From: DASVTR01 sp033855775
GTDB lineage: Bacteria; Acidobacteriota; Blastocatellia; Pyrinomonadales; Pyrinomonadaceae
Direction: 5' to 3'
DNA length: 38,887 bases
Assembly (NCBI GenBank): GCA_033855775.1
Contig: JAWVFT010000077.1
Span: forward strand, 1-38,887
The notes beneath the pieces are model-generated. The model was not told the DNA's origin and did not search any database. It saw only the letters and a list, made by a program, of their open reading frames with translations. Position 1 is the stretch's first letter, and each line of letters begins with the position of its first letter. A program made the translations under genes and the position numbers. Below, piece after piece: positions 16,401-23,881 of the stretch.

Positions 16401-16680
16401 CCAGCATGTCGTTGATGCGCGCGACGGGCAAGCCGTCGCGCTCGCCGTAGTTGGTGAAGCGATAGCCGTCAAAGCGGCTCAAGCCTTCGGTCGTGCAGAA
16501 CCAGAGAAAGCCGCGCGCGTCCTGCACGATGTTGTTGACCTCATCGTGCGCCAGCCCGTCGGCCACCGTGTAACTCTTAATCGGCAGTTGTTGCGCCGAC
16601 GCGCCCAGAGACAGCGCCAGCAGGAGGCACGCTTTCAATAAGACGCCGGGCAGAATCTTCCTGTCGCTATCTTCAAACAC
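13408..16680 (-). CDS. Two-component sensor kinase with beta-propeller sensor and Y_Y_Y domain
   Basis: Membrane sensor kinase of about 1090 residues. A signal peptide (VLLKACLLLALSLGASAQQ) precedes an array of two-component-regulator-propeller repeats of the type GLPHNSVRALHQASDGRFWIG, which make two beta-propellers in the periplasm. Then come a Y_Y_Y domain (around 740-815, with LRYQYLLEGIDREW), one membrane segment (WWFLALFALVAGAVVYALF) and a HisKA_3 domain with H872 in TDLHDDIGASLTQ. The HATPase domain has the N box at about 986 (ESVNNLAKHS) and a G box DDGQGFD. The start is uncertain: GTG at 16680 is chosen because the frame upstream overlaps another gene and an intergenic repeat. Ligands are unknown; in Bacteroidetes related sensors detect glycans. 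Residues encoded near 15785-15811 are a 9-bp tandem repeat. Confidence 0.92.
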   Translation of the reverse strand: MFEDSDRKILPGVLLKACLLLALSLGASAQQLPIKSYTVADGLAHDEVNNIVQDARGFLWFCTTEGLSRFDGYRFTNYGERDGLPVARINDMLASRSGMYWIATNGGVSRFDPSALSAAGEGEPSHAAKDDGGARSLFKTYSLGTETPPNFVNVVYEDRAGNIWAGTGGGLFRLDAGDIKGSFHRVELNVQARSDRVLEVLSLLEDREGSLWIGTIQGLTRRLPDGRTLNYTLQPAQATDIVWALKEDVEGRLWLGHQSGLIVLRPAPAATAQQGDGFSWRAPERKQTSVGSVGSVASVGSNRSLLILAAGEARLFTTEDGLPHNSVRALHQASDGRFWIGTRGGLSVFDGTMFRAYSTAQGLSGRVSALAEDGDGNLWVGTQTSGALKISRSGLLSYRETEGLGNADIISVFETPAGELYVISAKWTINRFDGERFTFVRPNLPQRIIDSSSGRWVIIRDHLGEWWVATGEGLYRFPNVERFEQLAKVSPVAVYTTAEGLADNNISRLFEDSHGDIWISSYNPPVMLCRWERATATFHRYAEPDGLPSFNWANVFNEDAGGHLWIGLHNGGLTRFRAGRFDLYGVNEGMPEGLSQGLYFDRRGRLWIATAGKGTGRIEDPLAAQPRAAPFTTTGELDSDNLHCFVEDRLGHVYIGTARGVERLDPQSGRIKHFTTADGLVKSEVVTAFRDRRDTLWFGTREGLSRLVPEPDRQTAPPPVFISGLRIAGVPHPVSELGATEVSGLVLEAGQNQIEIDFFGLSFSAGANLRYQYLLEGIDREWSAPTDQRTVNANLAPGTYRFLVRAIGSDGAATPVPASVSFRILRPVWQRWWFLALFALVAGAVVYALFRYRMERAIELERVRIRIATDLHDDIGASLTQIAILSEVVNQRIKKNGSNVSEPLQMIAGTSRELVDSMSDIVWAINPRKDHLSDLSQRMRRFASDLLTARDIEFRFRAPGGDEKNIRLGADLRREIYLIYKESVNNLAKHSRCAQADLLFQIEKDGLLVIISDDGQGFDVERKMNGDHSGMGGHGLLGLRRRAEALGGTYEVKSAPGAGTTVTLKVPLGGRRPLPLLKKLLPKQVVARRR
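13425..13440. promoter_or_regulatory. Candidate operator palindrome (copy 2)
   Basis: CTACCTGTTTAGGTAG is a perfect 6-4-6 inverted repeat. It lies about 70 bases upstream of the response regulator gene, within the last codons of the sensor kinase gene. A matching 16-bp site is at 12489-12504. The spacing and dyad suit a LuxR-type dimer. Confidence 0.6.
15785..15811. repeat. 9-bp tandem repeat inside the sensor kinase gene
   Basis: Three near-identical units ACGCTTGCA/ACGCTTCCA/ACGCTTCCA follow each other in frame and encode the low-complexity VGSVGSVASVGS linker between two propeller segments. This looks like slippage expansion in a non-structured loop. Confidence 0.7.
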
Positions 16681-16716
16681 GTCAGATAGGATTTCCTGTC
16701 GCGTGAAGGATGATTT

Positions 16717-16782
16717 AGTCCAAAGTCTAAAGTCAAAAACCCATGTGCTTGACCTTGGGCTTTGGACTTTAGACCTTGGACT
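16717..16782. repeat. Intergenic inverted repeat, AGTCCAAAGTC family (copy 2)
   Basis: The left arm AGTCCAAAGTCTAAAGTC (from 16717) and the right arm CTTTGGACTTTAGACC (from 16760) are reverse complements with few mismatches. The same words occur at 10099-10184. The right arm extends into the last codons and stop of the charged small protein gene. Confidence 0.75.
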
Positions 16783-17083
16783 TTTTACTTGCTGCTTGTC
16801 GCCGTTTGAAAACTCTTTCGCCGCCGCTTTCGCCGAGCGGCTCGTCGGTTGGCATCGCCGCCGGAAGCGAAGGCGTGTTGGAGCGCGGCGTCGCGGCGTC
16901 GGCTCCGGCATGCTGCGCGGATTCGTCCGCAAACATTTTATTCGCCTGCTTGCGCCGACCGCGCAGCGCAGGCGTGTCGTCCATCGCCGCGCGGTTCTGG
17001 TCAGCGTCCTCGCCGCGTCCCATCTCTTGCCCGCGCGGCTTTGGCGGCGCGCCCGCCTTCTGTTGCGCTTTCTTTCTGCTCAT
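16769..17083 (-). CDS. Small highly charged hypothetical protein
   Basis: Protein of 104 residues, hydrophilic and rich in K, R, D and A, with no predicted membrane segment or cysteine. It starts MSRKKAQQKAGAPPKPRGQEM and ends RRQAASKKSKV. The ATG at 17083 has GGGGAG at eight bases. It is probably disordered and may bind nucleic acid or ribosomes, but I cannot name it. It lies 65 bases downstream of the antiporter on the same strand. Its last codons and stop lie inside the intergenic inverted repeat at 16717-16782, so the repeat may have replaced its original end. Confidence 0.6.
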   Translation of the reverse strand: MSRKKAQQKAGAPPKPRGQEMGRGEDADQNRAAMDDTPALRGRRKQANKMFADESAQHAGADAATPRSNTPSLPAAMPTDEPLGESGGERVFKRRQAASKKSKV

Positions 17084-17147
17084 CTTCAAGTCTCCCCTTT
17101 TGTCCGTAGCTTCGGTCCGTTCTCTTCACATTTGCGCTTGCGCAAGA

Positions 17148-18590
17148 CTAACGCGAGACGCGCTCCGCTGCGTCTTCCGCCATCTCACGAATCGCGTCGG
17201 TTGACTCGTCCCGCTTCGATTGCTTCGTGCGCCCCAAAGCCCACTTGAGCGCGGGCGGCGTGCTGAGCGTCGTCAGGATGACCATGATAACGATGACGCC
17301 GAACGTGCCTGCGCCGATGACAGGCTCGCTCACGCCCGCGGTGTTCGGCAGAAAGAGCGTCGCGCCGATGCCCGCGAAAATCAAGCCGACTTCGCCGCGC
17401 GGAATCATTCCTAAGCCGACGGCCAGACGATTCAGCCCGCGCTCTGCGACCGCCAGCGAGCAGACTTGCTTGCCGGCGATGGCCGCCAGCGTCAGCGCCA
17501 GAGCGAACGCGAGCAGGTCTAAACGCGCGAAGGCGCTGAGGTCAACCTTGATGCCCATCAACACGAAAAAGATTGGGACGAGAATCGTGCTGACCGGCGT
17601 GATGAGTTGTTGCAGGTCTTGCTTGCCGCTCTCTTGAAACGTCTCGAAGTGAACTTCGTCCAGAGCCAGCCCGGCGGCAAAGGCTCCGACAATCGGCGCG
17701 AGTTCGACCAGAGCAGCCGCCCACGCCGTCGCAAAGCAGAAAGCGAACGAGAGGGCCAACAGCACGCCGCGACTCTCAAAGCGTCCCGCCCCGTGAAAGA
17801 TGCGCGGCGCAACGAAGCGCCCGAAGAGGAGCGCGCCGACGAGGAACGCGAGGGCCTTAAAGGCGATGAGTGAAACGTCCGCCAGAGAAAGCGCGGCTCC
17901 CGTCGCGGCAGCCCTGATGGCGCCCGCGACCACAGCCAGAATCAGGAGGCCCAACACGTCGTCAATCACCGCCGCGCCGAGGATGATGCGCGACTCGCGC
18001 GACTGCAAGCGGCCCATATCTTTCAGGACGCGCGCCGTGATGCCGACGCTCGTCGCGCAGAGCGTCGCGCCGATGAAGAGATGCGCCAGCCGCGTCTCGT
18101 GCGGAATGAAATAGGCGGCGACGCCCCAACCCAAAAAGAAGGGCGCGATAACGCCCGCGATGGCGACAAAGAGCGAAGACCAGCCGACCTCCAACATCTC
18201 GGAGATATTCGATTCCAGGCCGACCTCGAACAACAAAATGATGACGCCAATCTCGGCCAGCGCGGCGATGACTACATCGGCTTTCAAAAAATCGAGCGCG
18301 TGAAAGCCGAGCAGGGCGAGGTTGCCAATCAGGATGCCCGACACGAGTTCGCCGAGCACAGCCGGTTGGCCCGCTCTTTCAAACAACTCGCCGCCGAGCT
18401 TTGCCACGACCAGAATCAAAGCGACTCCGGCCAGGGCCAGCGGGTCAAGCCCGTGCGCGACAGCAGAGCCGCCGCCCTCGCTCGCCTGCGCGCCTGTAGC
18501 CGCCAGGGCCAAACGATTCGCGCCCCACACCGCGCCGCTGGCAGCGAGGCAAACGAGCAGGCTTCTTCTCGTTAATCTTCTTCGTCTCAC
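17148..18590 (-). CDS. CPA2-family cation:proton antiporter
   Basis: Inner-membrane monovalent cation:proton antiporter of 480 residues, of the KefB/NapA-like CPA2 superfamily. After a basic N-terminal region with a hydrophobic segment (RRSLLVCLAASGAVWGAN, possibly a signal), about 12 membrane helices follow from residue 48 to 455. The conserved discontinuous-helix motifs are present: LGELVSGILIGN at about 79-90, LFEVGLESN and ATLCATSVGITARVLKD; the ion-binding double aspartate is AAVIDDVLGL near residue 208. A short charged C-terminal tail (455-480) replaces the RCK/TrkA-N domain of KefB, so ligand gating by NAD is unlikely. Sodium or potassium specificity cannot be read. The gene follows the VIT-VWA-TonB gene on the same strand, separated by a large hairpin. 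Confidence 0.9.
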   Translation of the reverse strand: MRRRRLTRRSLLVCLAASGAVWGANRLALAATGAQASEGGGSAVAHGLDPLALAGVALILVVAKLGGELFERAGQPAVLGELVSGILIGNLALLGFHALDFLKADVVIAALAEIGVIILLFEVGLESNISEMLEVGWSSLFVAIAGVIAPFFLGWGVAAYFIPHETRLAHLFIGATLCATSVGITARVLKDMGRLQSRESRIILGAAVIDDVLGLLILAVVAGAIRAAATGAALSLADVSLIAFKALAFLVGALLFGRFVAPRIFHGAGRFESRGVLLALSFAFCFATAWAAALVELAPIVGAFAAGLALDEVHFETFQESGKQDLQQLITPVSTILVPIFFVLMGIKVDLSAFARLDLLAFALALTLAAIAGKQVCSLAVAERGLNRLAVGLGMIPRGEVGLIFAGIGATLFLPNTAGVSEPVIGAGTFGVIVIMVILTTLSTPPALKWALGRTKQSKRDESTDAIREMAEDAAERVSR

Positions 18591-18618
18591 GGTCTGGACA
18601 TCTTAGCATAAGGACGAG

Positions 18619-18750
18619 AGCCGAACGCGGCGACGAGGAAAGAGACGAGCGCGGCAGCGATGAAGGATGAAAGACCGGCTATCAAAGAGCTAGTCATTCA
18701 TCTTTCATCATTGCCACGCTCGCCTCTTTCATCGGCGTCGCGTTCGGCTT
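18619..18750. repeat. Large imperfect inverted repeat (132 bp)
   Basis: The left arm (18619-18675) begins AGCCGAACGCGGCGACGAGG and the right arm (18701-18750) ends CGGCGTCGCGTTCGGCTT. The arms pair over about 50 bases with interruptions, leaving a loop of about 25 bases. It lies between the VIT-VWA-TonB stop and the antiporter start on the same strand and may end transcription. It could be a MITE-like element, but no target duplication was seen. Confidence 0.7.
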
Positions 18751-18781
18751 TTAACTGGACGGTCGCTTTCCGGGCTTCGCG

Positions 18782-21700
18782 TTAGAACTGAAGCTTGAGC
18801 GAAAGCTGAAGCGTTCGCGGCCCGCCGACTTCGTAGAAGGAACTGAAGCTGCGCCCCGCGCCGCCCCAGAGGCTACGGCCCAAGAGCGAAGCGGACTTTC
18901 CGAAAGTCGCGTTGGGCAGAAACGCTCCGGCGGCGGACAAGCGGCTGCCGAGGCTCGTGTCGGTTCCCAAAGGGTCTTCAAAGTTTGGATGATTGAAGAG
19001 ATTGAAGGCAGCGATTTTGAGTTGCAGGCTGACGCTCTCTGTGAAGTGGAACTGGCGATGGAGAGCAAGGTCAAACTGGTAGAGCGGAAAGCCGCGCAGG
19101 CTGTTGCGCCCGAGCGTGCCTTGCCGCTCGCTTGCCGGAAGAGCGAAGGCCGCCGGGTTCAAGCGGCGCCCGCCGCCTTCCGCTGCGTCGTTCAAATAAA
19201 CCGGAACGCCCGCGACCGAATCGGGCCGCCGGTAAGCGAACCCGTAAGCGGTCGGCACGCTGTAGACGACGTTGACGGGGCGGCCCGTGCGCGCGTTGAA
19301 GGCCGTGTCAATCGCCCAGTTGCGCAGCAGGGCGTAGCTCCAACGATTGAGATGCGGCGACGGCAGTTCATACATCAGCATCGCGTTCAGTAAGTGGCGC
19401 ACGTCAAAGTCTGAGACGGCGCGTTCCTGCCGCGCGTCGCTGCTGCGAAGCAAGGTTCGAGCCGGCGAATCCTGCGAAGCGTTGTCGATTGACTTGGCCC
19501 AGGTGTAGGAAGCCATCGCTTGCAGTCCGCCCGACAGGCGGCGATTGAATTGCAACTGCATCGCTTGATAGCTGGACTCCGCGCCGTTGGTCGTCAGGCG
19601 CAGGAACGGGAAGTCGGGGTTGGCGTCGAGCAGCGTTTGCGCGAGCAGGAGCCTGCGCCCGGTGGAGCCGACGTAGGAAGCGGATAGGAGTTGGTCGGAG
19701 CCGAGCGACTGTTCAAGGTTAAAGGCCCATTGCAAAGTGTAAGGAAGTTTGAGGTGAGGATTGAAGGCGACGAAGGGAACGCTCGCGGGTAATTGAGGAT
19801 TGAGCGTCGAAGGCGGGTTGAGCGTGGACGGGAAAGGAATATCGAAGCGCGTTTGACCGACGAGCAGCGGAAACGAATCACTGAAGGCGAGGCCCGCTTC
19901 CGCGCTTGAGGAATCGTAGAGCGCGTTGAAGCTGGCGCGAGCCACCGTCTCGCGTCCACTGGACTGCGTGAGTTGATAAGCGACGCCGACGCGCGGCGCG
20001 AAGTTTCCATAAGTGGTTTGCCAGAGCCTTGAGCCGCTCGGCGCGAAGGTCAGGCGCGATAAGTCGGAGGCGTCCGTGATGGCTAACGGCGCTTGCCCGT
20101 CAGCCGTGGACGGCGGCGGGTTAATCTCCCAACGCAAGCCGTAGGTGAGCGTCAGGCGCGTCGTCAAGCGCCATTCGTCCTGCCCGTAAAAAGAGAGATT
20201 GGTGAAGACCGGACGTTGCGGGCCGACGCGCGCGAAGAGATTGAGGCGCGAGGCCGTGCCGTTAATCGCCGCAGCGACGCGGTTGAAGAGCACGCTCTGC
20301 TCGAACGGCTCGACGCCGATGACGGGCGCGAGCCTGCGATAGTCGAGTCCGAGCTTCAGCGTGTGTTTGCCCGCAACCTTGCTGACGGAGCCGACGAGAT
20401 TGAATTGTCGCTGCGCGTTATCAACGTCGCCGTCGTCGGCCAGCGCGGCGTTGCGGCCATTGAGGTCGAACGTCGAGAAAGCGTTTTGGCCCGCGTTGAA
20501 GTTTGAAAAGAGCGCGGCGTTGGCAGGCACGCTCGCTCCGCCGAAAGCGTCCAACTGAAGGATGCTGCGCGCGTTCAAGCGACTGTAGTTGCCGCGCAAC
20601 TCGGCCACGACGGTCGGCGAAAAAGCGTAGGTTGCGGCGGCGGTTAAAGTCTGCGTCTTGCTCCTGACGTTGTTCAAAGTGTTCAGGGAGAACAGTCCCG
20701 CGCCGCGCTCCTGCGCGCTGGAAGATGCGTAGTTGTAGCGACCGAACAAGGTGAGTTTGGAAGTTAAATTCCAATCGGCGCGCAAGCTGGCGGCATCGTG
20801 TCGCGCAGGGTTCGCGTAGCTCGCGGCAAACTCCGCGAAGCCGTCCGGGCGCGCTGCCCCGTTGGGCAACGGGTAGGCGTCGAGGAAAGGTTGCAGACTC
20901 GTTGGAGCGAGACGACGCGACGCGATGGAAGGCGCGTCCGTCAAGCCGACGAGCGGTTGCCGCAGGCGCAAGCCTTCATAGGAAGCGAAGAAGAAAGCTT
21001 TGTCCCGCTTGAGCGGGCCGCCGAGTGTGCCGCCGAAATTGTTCATGCGACGCGGAGGCTGTTTGAGTCCACGGCTGTTGGCAAACCAATCGCTGGCGTC
21101 GAGCGCGTCGTTGCCGAAAAACTCGTAGAGCGAGCCGCTAAAATTGTTCGTGCCGCTGCGCGTGACGAAGGAGAATTGCCCTCCTGTCGAACGACCATAC
21201 TCGGCTTGAAAGCTATGCGTGCCGATGGTGACTTCGCTCAACGCATCCACCGAAACGAGATTACTTGTTCCGCCGGAAGCGGTCAGGCCGAGCGTCGTTC
21301 CCGTCGCCGTCGGGCCGGGATTTTGTCCGGGCGCGATGCCGACGTTGGCGCTCACGCCGTCAATGAAATAAGAATTGGAAGTCGGGCGTTGGCCGTTGAC
21401 GGAAACCTGATCTTGCAGGGCCTGGCCGAGTTGGTTGGCCCCGGTCGAAACGGTTCCCGGCGGCAGCAACGTCAGAGACTTGACGCTCCGCCCGTAAAGC
21501 GGCAGGCTCTCGATTCCATGCACCACGACGGTTGTCGCATAGGAAGCGCTTAGCATCCCGTTGCTGCCCGACGCCTGAACGGTCACGTATTCGTTGAGGC
21601 CGCCCGGATTGATGGCCTCAGCCGAGACATTGACCATGGAGGCGGCTCCCGTCGGAACCGCCGCGACAGGGACATCAACGCGGCGCGGTTCCTGGCCGTC

Positions 21701-23599
21701 GTTCAAAACCTCTTCGCCGACCGCGACGAAGGAAGTGAACTGCGTCATCAAGCGAAAGTCTAAGCCGAGTTGCGTAATCTCTTCGCGCAACTCTTTGCTC
21801 ATGTTGCCCGCCTGCGCTCCGGCCATGTCATGCCCCATCAAATCGTCAATCCGCTGTCTGGCCCAGAGCGTCGCCAACACGTCATGCTGCGGTTGCTGCT
21901 CCGGCAACTCGACGAGAATCTCGCGCACGAAATCGCGGCCGGACATCTTCCCCTGCAAACGAATCACGCCCTTGCCCCCGCCCTTGAAGCGGCCCGTCAA
22001 CATCACGGGCTTTGCGCTGAACAAATCCGGCAGGCGTCGCGGGTAGACGTCAGCGACGGGCAAGCCCGACCAGTCAATCGAGAGATTCGTCAAGAGCGGA
22101 TTGCGCACGCGCTCATGAAAACGTTGCGCGACCCGTTTGACATCCGCGTCCGCCTCCGTCACGTATTCAACTTCGCCGAGGCCGTACTCGGCCATCTTGT
22201 CGAGCAGGAAACGATTGGGCGAAGCGCCGAAGCCCATCGCAAAGACGCGCGCGTTCGAGTGTTTCTGAATCTCGGCGATAATCTCCATGTCGTTGCCGAC
22301 GTAGCCGTCGGTCATAAAGCAGACGATGCGGACGTGGCCCTGCGCATCGGTCGTATCAAGCGCGGCGCGCACGGCTTTCATCATCTCCGTGCCGCCGCCG
22401 CTGCGACTGCCGGACAGAAACGTTTTCGCCTTGCGTAGATTCTCAGGCGTCGCGGGAACAGGCTTCTCGAAGAGCAGGTGCTCGTCGCCGGAAAAAGTGA
22501 TGAGGTTGAAGGTGTCCTGCGGGTATAGATTATCGAGAGCGAGCCGCGCCGTCTCGACGGCCTTGTCGAACGGAAAGCCGCTCATCGAGCCGGAGCTATC
22601 AATGACGAAGACGAGTTCCTTCGGCATCACGTCTTCCGCCGTGACGCGCTCCGGCGGTTGCAGAATCATGGTGAAGAAGCCTCCCCGGTTTGAGTGATGC
22701 GTCAGCACGGCGTCTTCTATCTTGCGCCCCGCCACGTCGTACTTGAGGACGAAATCCTTGTTCGGAATCACATCTTCATCTTTCAGACGGACGACGGCGC
22801 GGCTCCAATCCTGTCGCTCTGTGACGACTTCATGCGTGGCCGAGTTGAGGCTGTCAATCGGAACGCCCGCATCCAGCGCGACTTCGATGGAGATGTCGTG
22901 TCCGGCGCGCATTCCCTCCTGCGTCACAGGCGGCGAGAGGCGCGCGGCGTCCGTCACGCTCGCGGCGTCCGGCGCGGAATCGGCTTGCCGCCCTTCGTCC
23001 GCGCTCGCCGGAATGTATCGCGGCCCGACGACCATCGGGAAGACAAACTCATACGAGCCGTCTTCGTACTTCAACGTCTCGACATAACTAATCACGACCG
23101 TCACCTTCTCGCCCGGCATGATGTTGGCCACAGACTGCGTGAAGATGTTCGGTCGCTCCTGATCGAGCAGGCTGGCGACACGGCCCTTGCTCTTCGCCAC
23201 CGCGTAAGTCGCCAGCGCTTCCTCGCGCCGCATAATCTGGCCGCGCACTTTGCGCTGGCCGACAATCATGGTCATGTCGTCAACGGCAGCCGCCTGCGGC
23301 AAAGGGAAAGTGTAGACGGCTTCTATCTTCTCCTTGAACGGGTTCTCGAACTCCTGCGTCACAGAGACGCGCGAGAGAAAGCCGCTGATTTCCGCTTTCA
23401 CGCTCGTGTGCTTGAGCGGGCAGACATCGCGGGGCTGTCCCGTCTCGTCGAGCACGAGCAGGGAGCCTTGCGTGATGGAATCGGGTTTGCCGCGCGCGGC
23501 TTGAGCCGAGGCGCGGTTGGGCAGTTGGACAAGAAAGAGAACGCTGGTGACGGACAGCGCAAGCGTCAACGTCAACCTGAAAAAATACCTGCTCTTCAT
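18782..23599 (-). CDS. VIT-VWA-TonB-dependent receptor fusion protein
   Basis: Single open frame of 1605 residues joining two normally separate proteins. A signal peptide (1-33, ending ASAQA) precedes a VIT domain at about 45-175 (EFENPFKEKIEAVYTFPLPQ, MIMRRE-like QIMRREEALATY). A VWA domain at about 327-500 has a complete MIDAS: D334-S-S-G-S338 (VIDSSGSMSG), T404 (GGGTEM) and D431 (MTDGYVG). A spacer at 560-660 ends in VIT-protein-like FTSFVAVGEEV. From about 665 the sequence is an Oar-like TonB plug (VTVQASGSN, IESLPLYGRSVKSLTLLPPG, SVNGQRPTSNSYFIDG), then from about 820 a large beta-barrel ending in the outer-membrane signature LQLSLKLQF. The carboxypeptidase-regulatory domain that usually precedes Oar plugs is replaced by VIT-VWA. 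ATG at 23599 has AGGAGG four bases upstream. The VWA part would face the periplasm; ligand and TonB partner are unknown. Confidence 0.9.
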   Translation of the reverse strand: MKSRYFFRLTLTLALSVTSVLFLVQLPNRASAQAARGKPDSITQGSLLVLDETGQPRDVCPLKHTSVKAEISGFLSRVSVTQEFENPFKEKIEAVYTFPLPQAAAVDDMTMIVGQRKVRGQIMRREEALATYAVAKSKGRVASLLDQERPNIFTQSVANIMPGEKVTVVISYVETLKYEDGSYEFVFPMVVGPRYIPASADEGRQADSAPDAASVTDAARLSPPVTQEGMRAGHDISIEVALDAGVPIDSLNSATHEVVTERQDWSRAVVRLKDEDVIPNKDFVLKYDVAGRKIEDAVLTHHSNRGGFFTMILQPPERVTAEDVMPKELVFVIDSSGSMSGFPFDKAVETARLALDNLYPQDTFNLITFSGDEHLLFEKPVPATPENLRKAKTFLSGSRSGGGTEMMKAVRAALDTTDAQGHVRIVCFMTDGYVGNDMEIIAEIQKHSNARVFAMGFGASPNRFLLDKMAEYGLGEVEYVTEADADVKRVAQRFHERVRNPLLTNLSIDWSGLPVADVYPRRLPDLFSAKPVMLTGRFKGGGKGVIRLQGKMSGRDFVREILVELPEQQPQHDVLATLWARQRIDDLMGHDMAGAQAGNMSKELREEITQLGLDFRLMTQFTSFVAVGEEVLNDGQEPRRVDVPVAAVPTGAASMVNVSAEAINPGGLNEYVTVQASGSNGMLSASYATTVVVHGIESLPLYGRSVKSLTLLPPGTVSTGANQLGQALQDQVSVNGQRPTSNSYFIDGVSANVGIAPGQNPGPTATGTTLGLTASGGTSNLVSVDALSEVTIGTHSFQAEYGRSTGGQFSFVTRSGTNNFSGSLYEFFGNDALDASDWFANSRGLKQPPRRMNNFGGTLGGPLKRDKAFFFASYEGLRLRQPLVGLTDAPSIASRRLAPTSLQPFLDAYPLPNGAARPDGFAEFAASYANPARHDAASLRADWNLTSKLTLFGRYNYASSSAQERGAGLFSLNTLNNVRSKTQTLTAAATYAFSPTVVAELRGNYSRLNARSILQLDAFGGASVPANAALFSNFNAGQNAFSTFDLNGRNAALADDGDVDNAQRQFNLVGSVSKVAGKHTLKLGLDYRRLAPVIGVEPFEQSVLFNRVAAAINGTASRLNLFARVGPQRPVFTNLSFYGQDEWRLTTRLTLTYGLRWEINPPPSTADGQAPLAITDASDLSRLTFAPSGSRLWQTTYGNFAPRVGVAYQLTQSSGRETVARASFNALYDSSSAEAGLAFSDSFPLLVGQTRFDIPFPSTLNPPSTLNPQLPASVPFVAFNPHLKLPYTLQWAFNLEQSLGSDQLLSASYVGSTGRRLLLAQTLLDANPDFPFLRLTTNGAESSYQAMQLQFNRRLSGGLQAMASYTWAKSIDNASQDSPARTLLRSSDARQERAVSDFDVRHLLNAMLMYELPSPHLNRWSYALLRNWAIDTAFNARTGRPVNVVYSVPTAYGFAYRRPDSVAGVPVYLNDAAEGGGRRLNPAAFALPASERQGTLGRNSLRGFPLYQFDLALHRQFHFTESVSLQLKIAAFNLFNHPNFEDPLGTDTSLGSRLSAAGAFLPNATFGKSASLLGRSLWGGAGRSFSSFYEVGGPRTLQLSLKLQF

Positions 23600-23881
23600 A
23601 GTTCCTCCTAAAGAACACACTCCGAGATAGTGCGGCTCTCAAAGCCGAGGCCGCGACAGGTTCAGGACTAAATTTTCTTTTTGGTGGAGACCGCGAACAA
23701 CCAGTCTCCTGATGGTGAATCTTCCTCTAACGAATCAAGACTGAGCGGGAGACGCTACTCTTGTAATCCCATTGATGCGGATTTATGCGCGGAGGGAAGC
23801 CTGCACGAAAAAATAAATTTTCACCGAGATGTCGGATGCCTTGAGAGATGGAGGCGAGCCGCAGAGTTTTGGGGCCGCGAG

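Noticed and set aside
16681..16932. N-terminal extension of the sensor kinase to 16932
   Set aside because: It runs through the intergenic repeat and the charged small gene, and the signal peptide begins only near 16650.
22694..23611. Plus-strand open frame of 305 codons
   Set aside because: It is antisense to the VIT-VWA part of the fusion gene and has unlikely composition.
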